A DNA stretch of 36,257 bases from JBBTXL01 sp038062295 (GCA_038062295.1 JBBTXL010000045.1:1-36257); one strand, 5' to 3'; counted from the stretch's first letter, positions 21,021 through 28,375 are shown. Translations and numbers: made by a program. The notes: generated from the sequence alone by a model not told the origin.

Positions 21021-22010
21021 ATGGATAAACCAGAACAATCAAATAAATATTCTGAAAAGGAGGCTTTGGAAGAAGCTTCTCAAATGAGGGAATTAGTCGG
21101 AGAAAAAGGAAGAGCCGAGGATTATGATGTGGCGGAAGAGTTGTTAGAAAAAACAAAGAGTGATGATGAGGAGGTAACTACACCTGATCTCGGTAAAGAT
21201 GACAGTCCAAGAAAAGTAGAGATGTCTCCAATAGAGAAATATGCATTTCCTGATGAAGAAAGTGTTTTTGGTCAGAAGTCGTGGAAAGAATCGTTGGAAG
21301 AAAATACTCCCGCTCCTAAGAAATGGAAAGGACTTCAGAACTTTCCTGTGCCAGCTCGCAAAGAAAAGCCAGAACAGAACGAAAAAAAATCAACAGAGAA
21401 AGATAAGATAGAGGACTCTCTGTGGACATCGGCAGAATCAGCGCAGCAAATGAGAGTTTTTCTGGAAAAAAGAATCGGCAAACTCGTGGCGGAAGTTACG
21501 GAAATGAGAAAGAACCGTTTAAATTTACACGAACAGGAGATTATGGATGAAAAAGAACAGAAACTCTTACTTTTAACCCGCCAACTGGAGCAAAAAAAAC
21601 AAGAAGAGGAAGAGATACAAAAAAAGCTGGAAAGTCTTGAAAATGGCAGCATGAGCTTCGAGGTCAAACATGAACTTACCCAAGCTCTGCAAGAGAACGA
21701 TTCTCTGTCCAAGAGGAAACAGAGAATTCAAGAAGAACGAGATAGGATTTTAGAGGAGATGAAAAGAACCGGTGAGTATAGTGAACACGAACCAGGGAAA
21801 GCGTTAAAAATAGCAACGCAGCTTGCTCGTCAAGGTGGCAAACAGGGGCCGCTTACAACAGGACGACACGCATCCCACATTAAGAACGTTGACACTTCAA
21901 GCGCAGAAGGGGAGTTTTATTTTCACTCGGCAGATACCCATGGTGGGAAAGTGGGATATGGCAAACGCCCACGAAAAGACGCAGGCGGACGAACCGTCAG
22001 AAAAAGTTAA
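21021..22010 (+). CDS. coiled-coil, mostly disordered hypothetical protein
   Basis: A 329-residue, highly charged protein. Residues 1-130 are acidic and low in hydrophobics, likely disordered. A long coiled coil follows (about 135-250: MRVFLEKRIGKLVAEVTEM, EQKLLLLTRQLEQKKQEEEE, LSKRKQRIQEERDRILEEM). The C-terminus is glycine- and histidine-rich and basic (GKVGYGKRPRKDAGGRTVRKS). Such architecture suggests a scaffold or nucleic-acid-associated protein, but no family is recognised. I prefer ATG 21021 over an in-frame ATG at 21003 because the latter lies upstream of the -10. It converges with the minus-strand pair ending at 22038. Confidence 0.7.
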   Translation: MDKPEQSNKYSEKEALEEASQMRELVGEKGRAEDYDVAEELLEKTKSDDEEVTTPDLGKDDSPRKVEMSPIEKYAFPDEESVFGQKSWKESLEENTPAPKKWKGLQNFPVPARKEKPEQNEKKSTEKDKIEDSLWTSAESAQQMRVFLEKRIGKLVAEVTEMRKNRLNLHEQEIMDEKEQKLLLLTRQLEQKKQEEEEIQKKLESLENGSMSFEVKHELTQALQENDSLSKRKQRIQEERDRILEEMKRTGEYSEHEPGKALKIATQLARQGGKQGPLTTGRHASHIKNVDTSSAEGEFYFHSADTHGGKVGYGKRPRKDAGGRTVRKS

Positions 22011-22037
22011 GTTTTTAATACGAAATAAGCAGATCTG

Positions 22038-22703
22038 CTAACGTTCGGTCTCTGCAAATTCTTCATGGACGCCGTTTTCGAGTACCAGGAAAACTTTTGT
22101 TGCAGTGATTGGCTGGGGGAGCCTCATTGCAACCGTGCGGCCGAGTGGATTTTGTCCATGGTTTCTACTGCTTAAATCCCAATAGTTGTTGATCGTGTAT
22201 AAGGTGTCTTTGTCATTGGTTCCTTTTTGCGCGAGAAATGTTAACAGTGCTTGCACGCCGCTTTTATATTCTTCCGACCCAACTTCCATAATGCCGTGCT
22301 CATCTTTATACACGAGCTTGTTTTTGTCCACAACGGCAATAATTCCATCTTCAAGGCGTGTAAAAGTAAATGCCGTATAAGGACTATTGGAAAGAAATAC
22401 TCCTTCCTCCGCAAGCTGGCCCTTTTGGACAGGGTATCTTTGCGTTAGCTTTATTTCTTCGTACGCCTCGCGGTTTAACCCGCGAAACAATGTATCGGCG
22501 GACACAAAATCAATGGGGTTCTTCCCGCAATCTTTTTGTTCGTTTTCCGATAAATACTTTATGAGTAATTGAATATATTCTGCATATTCATACTCCCGTT
22601 CACGGCCGATCTGTTCGCGCGCAACGGCGTATCGTATGGCATCTCTGTTTACAGCAACGTTGAGAACGCCGTCCGTTACTTCGCTGGCTCGCTCACGTTC
22701 CAT
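22038..22703 (-). CDS. hypothetical protein downstream of TrmB-type regulator
   Basis: A 221-residue soluble protein read leftward. It has helical regions at the N-terminus (YAEYIQLLIKYLSENEQKDC) and strand-rich parts later: GVFLSNSPYTAFTFTRLEDGIIAVVDKNKLVYKDEHG and ATKVFLVLENGVHEEF. The FRGLNREAYEEIK and SNSPYTAFTF segments loosely recall ADP-ribosyltransferase-fold toxins or tRNA 2'-phosphotransferase-like folds, but I cannot assign catalytic residues. It overlaps the upstream regulator gene by 28 nt in another frame, so the two are surely co-transcribed. No signal peptide. Confidence 0.65.
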   Translation of the reverse strand: MERERASEVTDGVLNVAVNRDAIRYAVAREQIGREREYEYAEYIQLLIKYLSENEQKDCGKNPIDFVSADTLFRGLNREAYEEIKLTQRYPVQKGQLAEEGVFLSNSPYTAFTFTRLEDGIIAVVDKNKLVYKDEHGIMEVGSEEYKSGVQALLTFLAQKGTNDKDTLYTINNYWDLSSRNHGQNPLGRTVAMRLPQPITATKVFLVLENGVHEEFAETER

Positions 22704-23431
22704 AAGGTGTGAAACAGCGATTTCAAACTCTCCGCCAAGCTTTTGGATACCACGGTAAATCCGAAATCTTCCTCTTTAGGGGAAATGACGGCCACGGTGT
22801 TGTCCAAAATAAGAATGGTGCTGGTGATTTTCATGCCAGCAGGCAGGAAGCGAAGTTCACGCAGCCGTTCTTTTTGCTGTGTGATATATTTATGTTCGAT
22901 TTCCTCTTCTCGCACTCGCAATGACTTGGAGAGAATTTTTTGTGCTACCCGCCTTCGGCTGAAGGAAAAATCGGGTCCCAAGACTTCCTTTATTTTTTGC
23001 GACGAACCAATGGAGTATAAGACTTTTTCTTTACTCTCAAGCAGTTTGTTATAGATGGTTCGGATACCCTCCTCTCCTTCATACAGATTGAGCGGAGCTT
23101 TTGTTCGGGAGATGTTCGCGTGCTGATATTTGTCCAGCTCCGGTTTGAGTTTTTCAAATGTTACTATCCTATCTTCCAGCATGCTCTTGATGTGTATCGG
23201 GTTTTCAGCAGTATACCGCTTTATCTTATTGGATATGTAAGAAGAAGCAAGACCGGATTTTACCAAGTTTTCCAAAATGTTGTAGGCGGTGGGCCGCTTC
23301 ACGCCCGCCTTTTTTGCAATGAGCGATACCGGAGCATCGGCAAGTCCAAGGAGCGCAAAATAGACGTTTTGGCTTGCCTCATCAAGACCAAGGGACGAGA
23401 AAAACTTTTCTAATTCATGGCTTGTTGTCAT
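22676..23431 (-). CDS. TrmB-family transcriptional regulator (second copy)
   Basis: A 251-residue protein, exactly the length of the regulator at 12288 and of the same layout. The N-terminal winged helix contains LEKFFSSLGLDEASQNVYFALLGLADAPVSLIAKKAGVKRPTAYNILENLVKSGL. A coiled linker follows (LEDRIVTFEKLKPELDKY), then a C-terminal domain starting PLNLYEGEEGIRTIYNKLLE and ending in a helix (SLAESLKSLFHTLW). The ligand is unknown. Two paralogous regulators within 11 kb could control separate accessory units. The leader is very short (about 10 nt) with no Shine-Dalgarno. Confidence 0.85.
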   Translation of the reverse strand: MTTSHELEKFFSSLGLDEASQNVYFALLGLADAPVSLIAKKAGVKRPTAYNILENLVKSGLASSYISNKIKRYTAENPIHIKSMLEDRIVTFEKLKPELDKYQHANISRTKAPLNLYEGEEGIRTIYNKLLESKEKVLYSIGSSQKIKEVLGPDFSFSRRRVAQKILSKSLRVREEEIEHKYITQQKERLRELRFLPAGMKITSTILILDNTVAVISPKEEDFGFTVVSKSLAESLKSLFHTLWNVSEPAK

Positions 23432-23448
23432 AATGCATCAACAGAACG

Positions 23449-23457
23449 ATTATACCA
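23449..23457 (-). promoter_or_regulatory. extended -10 promoter of the minus-strand TrmB-type gene
   Basis: Read leftward: TG-G-TATAAT, a perfect extended -10 (23457-23449), ending 18 nt before the ATG at 23431. No good -35 is seen. It diverges from the promoter at 23557. Confidence 0.6.
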
Positions 23458-23556
23458 TTTCGTTCGTTTTTTCGCTATATTCCTACACTTTTTGCCGTAC
23501 CAATTATCTTGTTTATCGAGAGCACCTACTTTTCCAGCATTGACGCATGGAAAACG

Positions 23557-23584
23557 TATAATAGCGTCAGCACATTGAAACCAA
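23557..23584 (+). promoter_or_regulatory. -10 box plus leader motif of the NUDIX-HD unit
   Basis: TATAAT (23557-23562) with a poor -35, followed 7 nt later by AGCACATTGAAACCAA (23569-23584). This nearly equals the leader motif at 13692. Hairpins GCAGG/CCTGC and TGGATG/CATCCA follow before the mini-ORF. Confidence 0.5.
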
Positions 23585-23646
23585 CCCCCAACCGCCCGCA
23601 GGCGAACCTGCTGCTGGATGAAAAACATCCACAAAGAGGAGGTACT

Positions 23647-23679
23647 GTGAAAAACAGCTACCCCACCGGGTTCTTATAA
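23647..23679 (+). CDS. 10-residue mini-ORF, MKxxYPxGF leader peptide candidate
   Basis: GTG set by AGAGGAGGT (23635-23643); product MKNSYPTGFL, then TAA. It shares MK-x-x-YP-x-GF with the mini-ORF at 16831. Its last codons form the 5' arm of a hairpin (CCGGGT-CTTA, 23666-23676, with TAAG-ACCCGG, 23683-23692), so ribosome position on the peptide would alter folding. The arrangement resembles attenuator leader peptides; regulation is inferred. Confidence 0.5.
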   Translation: MKNSYPTGFL

Positions 23680-23682
23680 CAG

Positions 23683-23767
23683 TAAGACCCGGAGGCGAGG
23701 CGAGGACCAACGTCCACACCGCGACCTCCTCACTTTCCTTGAGCTCCGCATGCATGCGGGCCTCAAG
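23683..23767 (+). promoter_or_regulatory. hairpin leader before the NUDIX gene
   Basis: After the mini-ORF hairpin come GGAGG/CCTCC (23691/23725) and a stem CTTGAG/CTCAAG (23738/23762) enclosing the palindrome CCGCATGCATGCGG. The stem ends just before AGAAG, the ribosome-binding site for the start at 23781, so folding could affect translation. Confidence 0.4.
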
Positions 23768-23780
23768 AGAAGTTATGAAT

Positions 23781-24344
23781 ATGCCAACCTTGGGAGTAAA
23801 CATCGCGATAATCCAAAACGGCAAGGTGTTGCTCACGAAACGTGAAGATTTTGAAGTGTGGTGCTTGCCGGGCGGCGGAGTGGATGCGGGCGAGTCGGTT
23901 GCAGAAGCGGTGATTCGCGAAACAAAGGAGGAAACGGGGCTTGATGTCCGGCTGACAAGAATGGTAGGAGTATACTCGCGGCCGCACTGGCTGGAGAATG
24001 GCGACCATACGGTGTTGTTTACAGCAGAAGTAGTCGGCGGGAACCTAAAACCGGAGGCGCGCGAGGTGGTGGACATCGGTTTCTTTGAGCCGCACCAACT
24101 GCCCGAGCCACTTATCTGGTGGTACCGCGAGCAGATCCACGATGCGGTGGGCGGAATAGTCGGAGTGACGCGCACGCAACACATCCCGCAGCCGTTCGGC
24201 AAAGGGGTGAGCATGCGGGAACTGTACCGGATACGCGATAAAACAAAAATACCCCGCCAGCAGTTTTTCCTTCGCCATTTCCAAACACCGCTTATCGTTC
24301 ATCCAGAGCGTATCCTGAAACGGATGGCTCTGGATGGGAGATAA
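23781..24344 (+). CDS. NUDIX hydrolase
   Basis: A 187-residue hydrolase of nucleoside diphosphate-linked compounds. The NUDIX box is complete: G32-x5-E38-x7-R46-E47-x2-E50-E51-x-G53. The domain begins MPTLGVNIAIIQNGKVLLTKRED and continues through VGVYSRPHWLENGDHTVLFTAEVVGG. The C-terminal extension of about 60 residues (after PLIWWYREQIHDAVGG) is not a family I know. I chose the ATG at 23781, 8 nt after AGAGAAG; ATG 23775 is too close, and upstream TTG 23739 would read through a hairpin. Its 3' end contains the regulatory module of the next gene, an HD hydrolase. Confidence 0.85.
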   Translation: MPTLGVNIAIIQNGKVLLTKREDFEVWCLPGGGVDAGESVAEAVIRETKEETGLDVRLTRMVGVYSRPHWLENGDHTVLFTAEVVGGNLKPEAREVVDIGFFEPHQLPEPLIWWYREQIHDAVGGIVGVTRTQHIPQPFGKGVSMRELYRIRDKTKIPRQQFFLRHFQTPLIVHPERILKRMALDGR

Positions 24345-24367
24345 GCTCCCGAAAGCTCTTTCACAAT
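24301..24367 (+). promoter_or_regulatory. hairpin-boxA module overlapping the NUDIX gene end
   Basis: Stem CATCCAGAGC (24301-24310) / GCTCTGGATG (24328-24337), then alternative GGGAG/CTCCC (24337-24351), then AGCTCTTTCACAA (24355-24367), close to E. coli boxA GCTCTTTAACAA. This is the same order and spacing as the 14202 module. A ribosome-binding site AAGGAGGG follows before GTG 24412. Confidence 0.65.
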
Positions 24368-24411
24368 AACCCGCACGTCCGACGGCTACAATATCGGAGA
24401 AGGAGGGAATA

Positions 24412-25140
24412 GTGAGTTATGAATGGAGCCGAGAGATCATTGTAGGCATTCGGAATGAAACGCTGTCCATTCACCAAGCGGCACAGCGTACCGGTCTTCC
24501 GGAAGAATACTTCCGCGAGGTCGATACCATTTTCTGGGAGGGCGATATGTTCCAGGCGCTTCCCGATGATTTTGAGCGCGTGACGACTAATCTCGCGCGC
24601 AAGCTGAAAAAGGACACCGATGACCGCTTCCGCGATAAATCCTTGCAAACATTCATCGATGCGTCCATCACGGCACACGGGAAACACTCCCGCACACCGT
24701 CCAAAGCGGTGCGCAAGTGGGACGGGAAAACGCCATACAGCGTTCACCCCATCTGGTGCGCAATGATGCTGCTCCACGAAACCACACTGCACGAGCATGT
24801 GCGTATCACGGGGTTCCAGACGCTGCTTCTCCATGACGTGTTGGAAGACACGACGGTGATGTTGCCAACGCTCGTATCGGAGGAAGTGCGAAGGTGGGTG
24901 CATGATATGACATTTGCCAGTTCCGATGAGGAGATGGAAACAATCTGGGACAAACCTCCTGTCATCCAGCTCCTGAAGCTCTATGACAAGGTTTCCAACC
25001 TCATGGACGGCGCATGGATGAGTAAGGAAAAGCGAGCGCGGTATACGGAATACACCATGAAACTCTGCGCGGAAGTTGAGCAGACATATGGCGCGCTCAA
25101 CATCGTAAAACTTGCACACGCGATTGCGGGCTCTCGCTAA
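24412..25140 (+). CDS. HD-domain phosphohydrolase, RelA/SpoT-hydrolase-like
   Basis: A 242-residue protein with the HD pattern of (p)ppGpp hydrolases: His in PYSVHPIWCAMMLLHE near residue 111, HD in LLLHDVLEDTTVM near 140, and the distal Asp in LLKLYDKVSNLMDG near 196. The N-terminal 60 residues hold a helical part with IHQAAQRTGLPEEYF, like a small helix-turn-helix. No synthetase or TGS domain, so it would be a small hydrolase acting on ppGpp or another nucleotide. The NUDIX neighbour also suggests nucleotide clean-up or signalling. GTG start follows AAGGAGGG. Confidence 0.75.
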   Translation: MSYEWSREIIVGIRNETLSIHQAAQRTGLPEEYFREVDTIFWEGDMFQALPDDFERVTTNLARKLKKDTDDRFRDKSLQTFIDASITAHGKHSRTPSKAVRKWDGKTPYSVHPIWCAMMLLHETTLHEHVRITGFQTLLLHDVLEDTTVMLPTLVSEEVRRWVHDMTFASSDEEMETIWDKPPVIQLLKLYDKVSNLMDGAWMSKEKRARYTEYTMKLCAEVEQTYGALNIVKLAHAIAGSR

Positions 25141-25158
25141 CGAGCCCGCTTTTCTTTT
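25126..25158 (+). terminator. rho-independent terminator overlapping the HD gene stop
   Basis: Stem GCGGGCTC (25126-25133) / GAGCCCGC (25142-25149) followed by TTTTCTTTT. The stop codon TAA lies in the loop. Confidence 0.88.
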
Positions 25159-25178
25159 CCCGAAATAGGTGGCAGAAT
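25150..25178 (+). promoter_or_regulatory. extended -10 promoter of gene 25187
   Basis: TG-G-CAGAAT (-10 at 25173-25178) with a weak TTTTCT 17 bp upstream that overlaps the preceding terminator's T-tract. The ATG starts 9 nt after the -10, again predicting a leaderless RNA. Confidence 0.4.
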
Positions 25179-25186
25179 GACGGCAT

Positions 25187-26758
25187 ATGGATGAAAAGAT
25201 GCAATGTGATACGGAAAAGAAGCAGTCGGAATTTTTTGAGAAATTCCCCGAAGAGCAGGAGGATATTGTTAATGCCGCGCGCGAGGAAGCGCTGAGTGCG
25301 GAAGAAAGAAAGTATGAAGTTATGACGTTTGAGGAGTACGCAGAAAAACACCATGACACACCCTATCTATTTGAAGTGAGAAACAAGAATAAGCTTGTGG
25401 AGTATTTTGGCGCCGAACATTCAAACGATCCACAAAATCCAATGTTTGAACATATTGAAGAAAAATTCAAAGAAGCAAACCCGCAAGTTGTTTTCGTTGA
25501 AGGTGTCAACACGCTCGCCAAGCGAAAAGAAGCATTTGCGGAAGAGATAAAGAAGGCAGATCGAGATACTGTTATCGAGAAAATGGGAGAATCCGGCTTT
25601 GCCCTGAAATTAGCAGTGGAGACGGGGGCAGATATTATATCTCCAGAACCGGATTTCAGAAGCGAAATAGAGCACTTGATCAGAAAAGGGTACGGCAAAG
25701 AGGAAATTTTTGCTTATTACATGTACCGTACCATTGAACAGTATCATCGGAACCAAGAGAAACTTCCCACTGATGAGTACCTTACCCCATACCTCAATGA
25801 GTTTCGGGAAGCCAGTGCGTGGCCGGACTTTGATTACTCACTGGAGCATCTCCAGCGTATAGGAACAAGAATATGGGGCGAGAAGGGGGACATGCTGCAG
25901 CGTGACGGCTCAAGAACGGACCCCACGCCGCGAGAAGTGGAACAGGCGTTGTGGACTCCAGTCAATGATGTCGCCCAGCAATCCGGTTATTTTCGAGATA
26001 AACACATCGTAGGCAGAATAGAGGAAACTATGAAAGAGAAAGACCGGCTATTCGTCGTTTTTGGTGCCAGTCATGCGGTGATGCAAGAACCTGCGTTGAG
26101 AAAAGTGCTTGAGAAGAAAGAAAATACGAAAGATGTAATATACAAACGAACCGTGAGGGATATGCGGCACGAGTTTTTGGCGCTCCCCAAAGAGTGGGGT
26201 GTGTCTCAGAAGAAAGAGCACATGATTGAAAATATCACATGGTCAATGCAATACTTTCCGCAGTGCCGGGATGATTTCGAAAATATGATTGCCAAACTTC
26301 AAGGAACGGACTTTGCCGATGATAAGGAGTTCGTGCGTACGCTCGCGGAGGATTGGAGCTCCATCATGGTACGTTACTTTACGCTCCCGGAATTGGAACA
26401 GCACCTGATTGAGGCGCAAATTGCGCAAGGCGATCGAACATCGATAAACCGTGTGCTGATGTACGAGCGGGCGGGGAACGAGCTGCGCCTGCACACGCCC
26501 ACCGCGTTTCTTGAAGACCGAGATGCGTTTGCAAAACTGTACAAAGAAGGGCTACAAAAACTTGCAACGCTTTTGCGGGACAATGCCGAATTCAGGGATG
26601 TAACGACTCTCACACGCGAGTCATGGCTCATTTTTGAGCGGCAGAAACAAGTAAGGGAGCTTGGGTTTACTATCACAAACCTTGATCCTGGAAAACACGT
26701 CGGCAGTGCCGAGATGTCCAAGGAGAAACTGTTTGAACTTTATTTGCCGAAAGAGTAA
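25187..26758 (+). CDS. TIKI/TraB-ChaN-like putative metallo-hydrolase with extra C-terminal domain
   Basis: A 523-residue soluble protein. The N-terminal 320 residues show the paired G-x-x-H motifs of the TIKI/TraB/ChaN superfamily: GAEHSNDPQNPMFEHIEEKF, followed by VVFVEG (the strand with Glu), then a second GASH in VVFGASHAVMQEPAL. A helical stretch with YYMYRTIEQYHRN lies between. The C-terminal 200 residues (from about HMIENITWSMQYF) form another, unrecognised region. Proposed activities in this superfamily include metalloprotease, haem binding and esterase, so no substrate is stated. No Shine-Dalgarno; predicted leaderless start. Confidence 0.6.
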   Translation: MDEKMQCDTEKKQSEFFEKFPEEQEDIVNAAREEALSAEERKYEVMTFEEYAEKHHDTPYLFEVRNKNKLVEYFGAEHSNDPQNPMFEHIEEKFKEANPQVVFVEGVNTLAKRKEAFAEEIKKADRDTVIEKMGESGFALKLAVETGADIISPEPDFRSEIEHLIRKGYGKEEIFAYYMYRTIEQYHRNQEKLPTDEYLTPYLNEFREASAWPDFDYSLEHLQRIGTRIWGEKGDMLQRDGSRTDPTPREVEQALWTPVNDVAQQSGYFRDKHIVGRIEETMKEKDRLFVVFGASHAVMQEPALRKVLEKKENTKDVIYKRTVRDMRHEFLALPKEWGVSQKKEHMIENITWSMQYFPQCRDDFENMIAKLQGTDFADDKEFVRTLAEDWSSIMVRYFTLPELEQHLIEAQIAQGDRTSINRVLMYERAGNELRLHTPTAFLEDRDAFAKLYKEGLQKLATLLRDNAEFRDVTTLTRESWLIFERQKQVRELGFTITNLDPGKHVGSAEMSKEKLFELYLPKE

Positions 26759-26761
26759 CAT
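26733..26761 (+). promoter_or_regulatory. promoter of gene 26768, predicts leaderless mRNA
   Basis: TTGAAC (26733-26738), 17-bp spacer, TAACAT (26756-26761), lying in the end of the upstream gene. The ATG at 26768 begins 7 nt after the -10. The next gene would still be co-transcribed from upstream. Confidence 0.5.
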
Positions 26762-26767
26762 ACGCGC

Positions 26768-27520
26768 ATGGGACCAGATGACTTTCCACAGAATATTCCG
26801 TCGGAGCCGCAGAAACGTTTTGAAGAAGATGTTTTACAGGAAGAGCAAGACTCCGAAATAATGCCTGAACCGGAGGCGACCGTGCGCGAACGGCAGGATA
26901 CGGAACAGAAGTCTGAAGCAGTTGCGCAGGAACCTGAAAATGTGGAAGCGGATGTTGTGCCGGAAACCGTGATGTCGCAGGGTCAGGGTGAACAGATACC
27001 AAAGCAAGAACTGGAGGAGGGTGCTGAAAGAAAGCAAGAGCAGGAGATTGTCGTAGAAAGACAAAAGGTACAGGACTTTATAGATGCTGGCAGAAAATTG
27101 GTGCGCGCATTACGGGCGCGGGAGGAAGAACGCCTCAATTCACTTATTGATGAAAGCAATGTTATGCTGTTGGTGCGGTCTCTTGATAACGTGCAGGAAC
27201 TGCTGATGGATAACCAGCCGACGGTTGATAAGGCGGAATTTGAACGCGCGCTTGAAAAAACTGTTGATGCGTTGCGTAGCATCGGTGATGTGCCGCGTGA
27301 ACACAGTATGAGAGACAACGAAGAAAGTTTGGGAAGAATTGCTTCATATTTGAGAAATGTGGGTGACACGGCTCACGACATCGCGCTGTCGCTTGCAAGA
27401 GAAAAAGATGGACGGCTTGAACGTGCATTACATATACTGGACGCGTTGAAAGGCGCCGCAGACGATGGACGACTGTTTGTCAACAAAAAAAGAAACCAAC
27501 TCGAACAATATAGGAGGTGA
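26768..27520 (+). CDS. hypothetical protein with acidic N-terminus and helical core
   Basis: A 250-residue protein of unknown family. The first 90 residues are acidic, rich in Glu, Gln and Pro and likely disordered (EPEATVRERQDTEQKSEAVA and on). The rest is helical, with VQDFIDAGRKLVRALRAREEERLNSLIDESNVMLLVRSLDNVQELL and later DIALSLAREKDGRLERALHILDAL. No cysteines or membrane helices. It ends within the ribosome-binding site of the next gene, so the two are translationally linked. Confidence 0.68.
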   Translation: MGPDDFPQNIPSEPQKRFEEDVLQEEQDSEIMPEPEATVRERQDTEQKSEAVAQEPENVEADVVPETVMSQGQGEQIPKQELEEGAERKQEQEIVVERQKVQDFIDAGRKLVRALRAREEERLNSLIDESNVMLLVRSLDNVQELLMDNQPTVDKAEFERALEKTVDALRSIGDVPREHSMRDNEESLGRIASYLRNVGDTAHDIALSLAREKDGRLERALHILDALKGAADDGRLFVNKKRNQLEQYRR

Positions 27521-27523
27521 CAT

Positions 27524-27742
27524 GTGGAAAACAAGTTCTTTCAGACAGGCGAGGATCCGAAAGCAGATCGGTATATCAATGCCATTAAGGAGATCATGCG
27601 GTCTATTGGGGTGACCATAACATCGGTCTCGTTCAACCCTAAAACAAAGCAAGCGGAAATCAACGGTATTGTATTCCAAGTTCCGTTCCCGCTTTCGGAA
27701 ATCAAAGAAAAACTTCTCAAAAAGGGAGGGGAAAAAGAATAA
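27524..27742 (+). CDS. small hypothetical protein
   Basis: A 72-residue protein started by GTG at 27524; AGGAGGTGA (27512-27520) overlaps the preceding stop. A helix (ADRYINAIKEIMRSIG) is followed by two strands (VTITSVSFNPKTKQAEINGIVFQV) and a basic tail. This looks like a small alpha-beta fold; family unknown. A bidirectional terminator begins at its stop codon. Confidence 0.62.
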   Translation: MENKFFQTGEDPKADRYINAIKEIMRSIGVTITSVSFNPKTKQAEINGIVFQVPFPLSEIKEKLLKKGGEKE

Positions 27743-27772
27743 CAGCGGACTCGCAAAGAGTCCGCTGTTTTC
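27741..27772. terminator. bidirectional terminator between convergent genes
   Basis: Stem AACAGCGGACTC (27741-27752) / GAGTCCGCTGTT (27758-27769), then TTTTC. On the minus strand the stem is followed by ATTCTTTTT. It ends both the 27524 gene and the leftward gene at 27771. Confidence 0.85.
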
Positions 27773-28025
27773 AGTGACGTTTGTTCACGGGGGCGTGTTC
27801 CCGTATAATGCCGATATAATCAGTGCAATTTTTGCACTCTGCGGTGTGTTCCGCAATTTTCTCGCTCACTTCGCTGATCTTTACTTTTGAATAGAGCGAG
27901 AACTCATCCCCGTTTAAGTACGCCATCATTATCTCGGAAGGCGGACACCCGCCTCGCCGTTTGGAATCTTCCGCAGACTTCGTGCTGAAAAAAAATCCTC
28001 CGTATATCGGATCTTTTATTTTCAA
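27771..28025 (-). CDS. small anti-sigma-type zinc-finger protein
   Basis: An 84-residue soluble protein with the zf-HC2-like layout of zinc-binding anti-sigma factors: CPPSEIMMAYLNGDEFSL, then SEKIAEHTAECKNC (H-x3-C-x2-C). In that family these residues bind zinc and the short domain clasps a sigma factor. No membrane helix follows, so it would be cytoplasmic. No ECF sigma gene is visible here. The start is TTG at 28025, set by GGGAGGT 7-8 nt upstream. The N-terminus FFFSTKSAEDSKRRGG is unusual. Confidence 0.65.
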   Translation of the reverse strand: MKIKDPIYGGFFFSTKSAEDSKRRGGCPPSEIMMAYLNGDEFSLYSKVKISEVSEKIAEHTAECKNCTDYIGIIREHAPVNKRH

Positions 28026-28056
28026 GACAAACCTCCCTTGTAGTATTGTTGATGTG

Positions 28057-28356
28057 CTACACGCGATTGGATTCCAAGATTCCTCTCAAATACCCCTCCG
28101 CCATTTCCATCCGCACAGTGATATCCTGTTTGTCGGCGTCCGATATGTCCGGATGCGCCAGGATATCGTCCCGCAACGCATACAACTCTTCCACCTGTGC
28201 TTTTAACGCTGCCGGCTCCTTTGGTGCGCCATACATATCAAAATGCACCTTTCCGCGCTCATCTACAATATCCCGCAATCCCTCCAAAAGCATTTCGGGG
28301 TCGCGAAGGTCTTTGTCATGTTCCGTCGGCATTGTTTGTTGCATACGATTTTGCAC
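28057..28356 (-). CDS. small helical hypothetical protein
   Basis: A 99-residue acidic protein, unknown family, probably all helical with a coil-prone centre (LLEGLRDIVDERGKVHF, ALKAQVEELYALRDDILAHPD, DITVRMEMAEGYLRGIL). GTG 28356 gives the longest form; ATG 28344 or 28332 are possible starts. No Shine-Dalgarno. A minus-strand promoter lies directly upstream. It shares the divergent intergenic region with the gene at 28462. Confidence 0.55.
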   Translation of the reverse strand: MQNRMQQTMPTEHDKDLRDPEMLLEGLRDIVDERGKVHFDMYGAPKEPAALKAQVEELYALRDDILAHPDISDADKQDITVRMEMAEGYLRGILESNRV

Positions 28357-28375
28357 TACTAATGATGATATGTAG

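Noticed and set aside
23567..24214. 215-codon minus frame opposite the NUDIX gene
   Set aside because: Shadow of a gene with a complete NUDIX box; Ser/Pro-rich antisense text.
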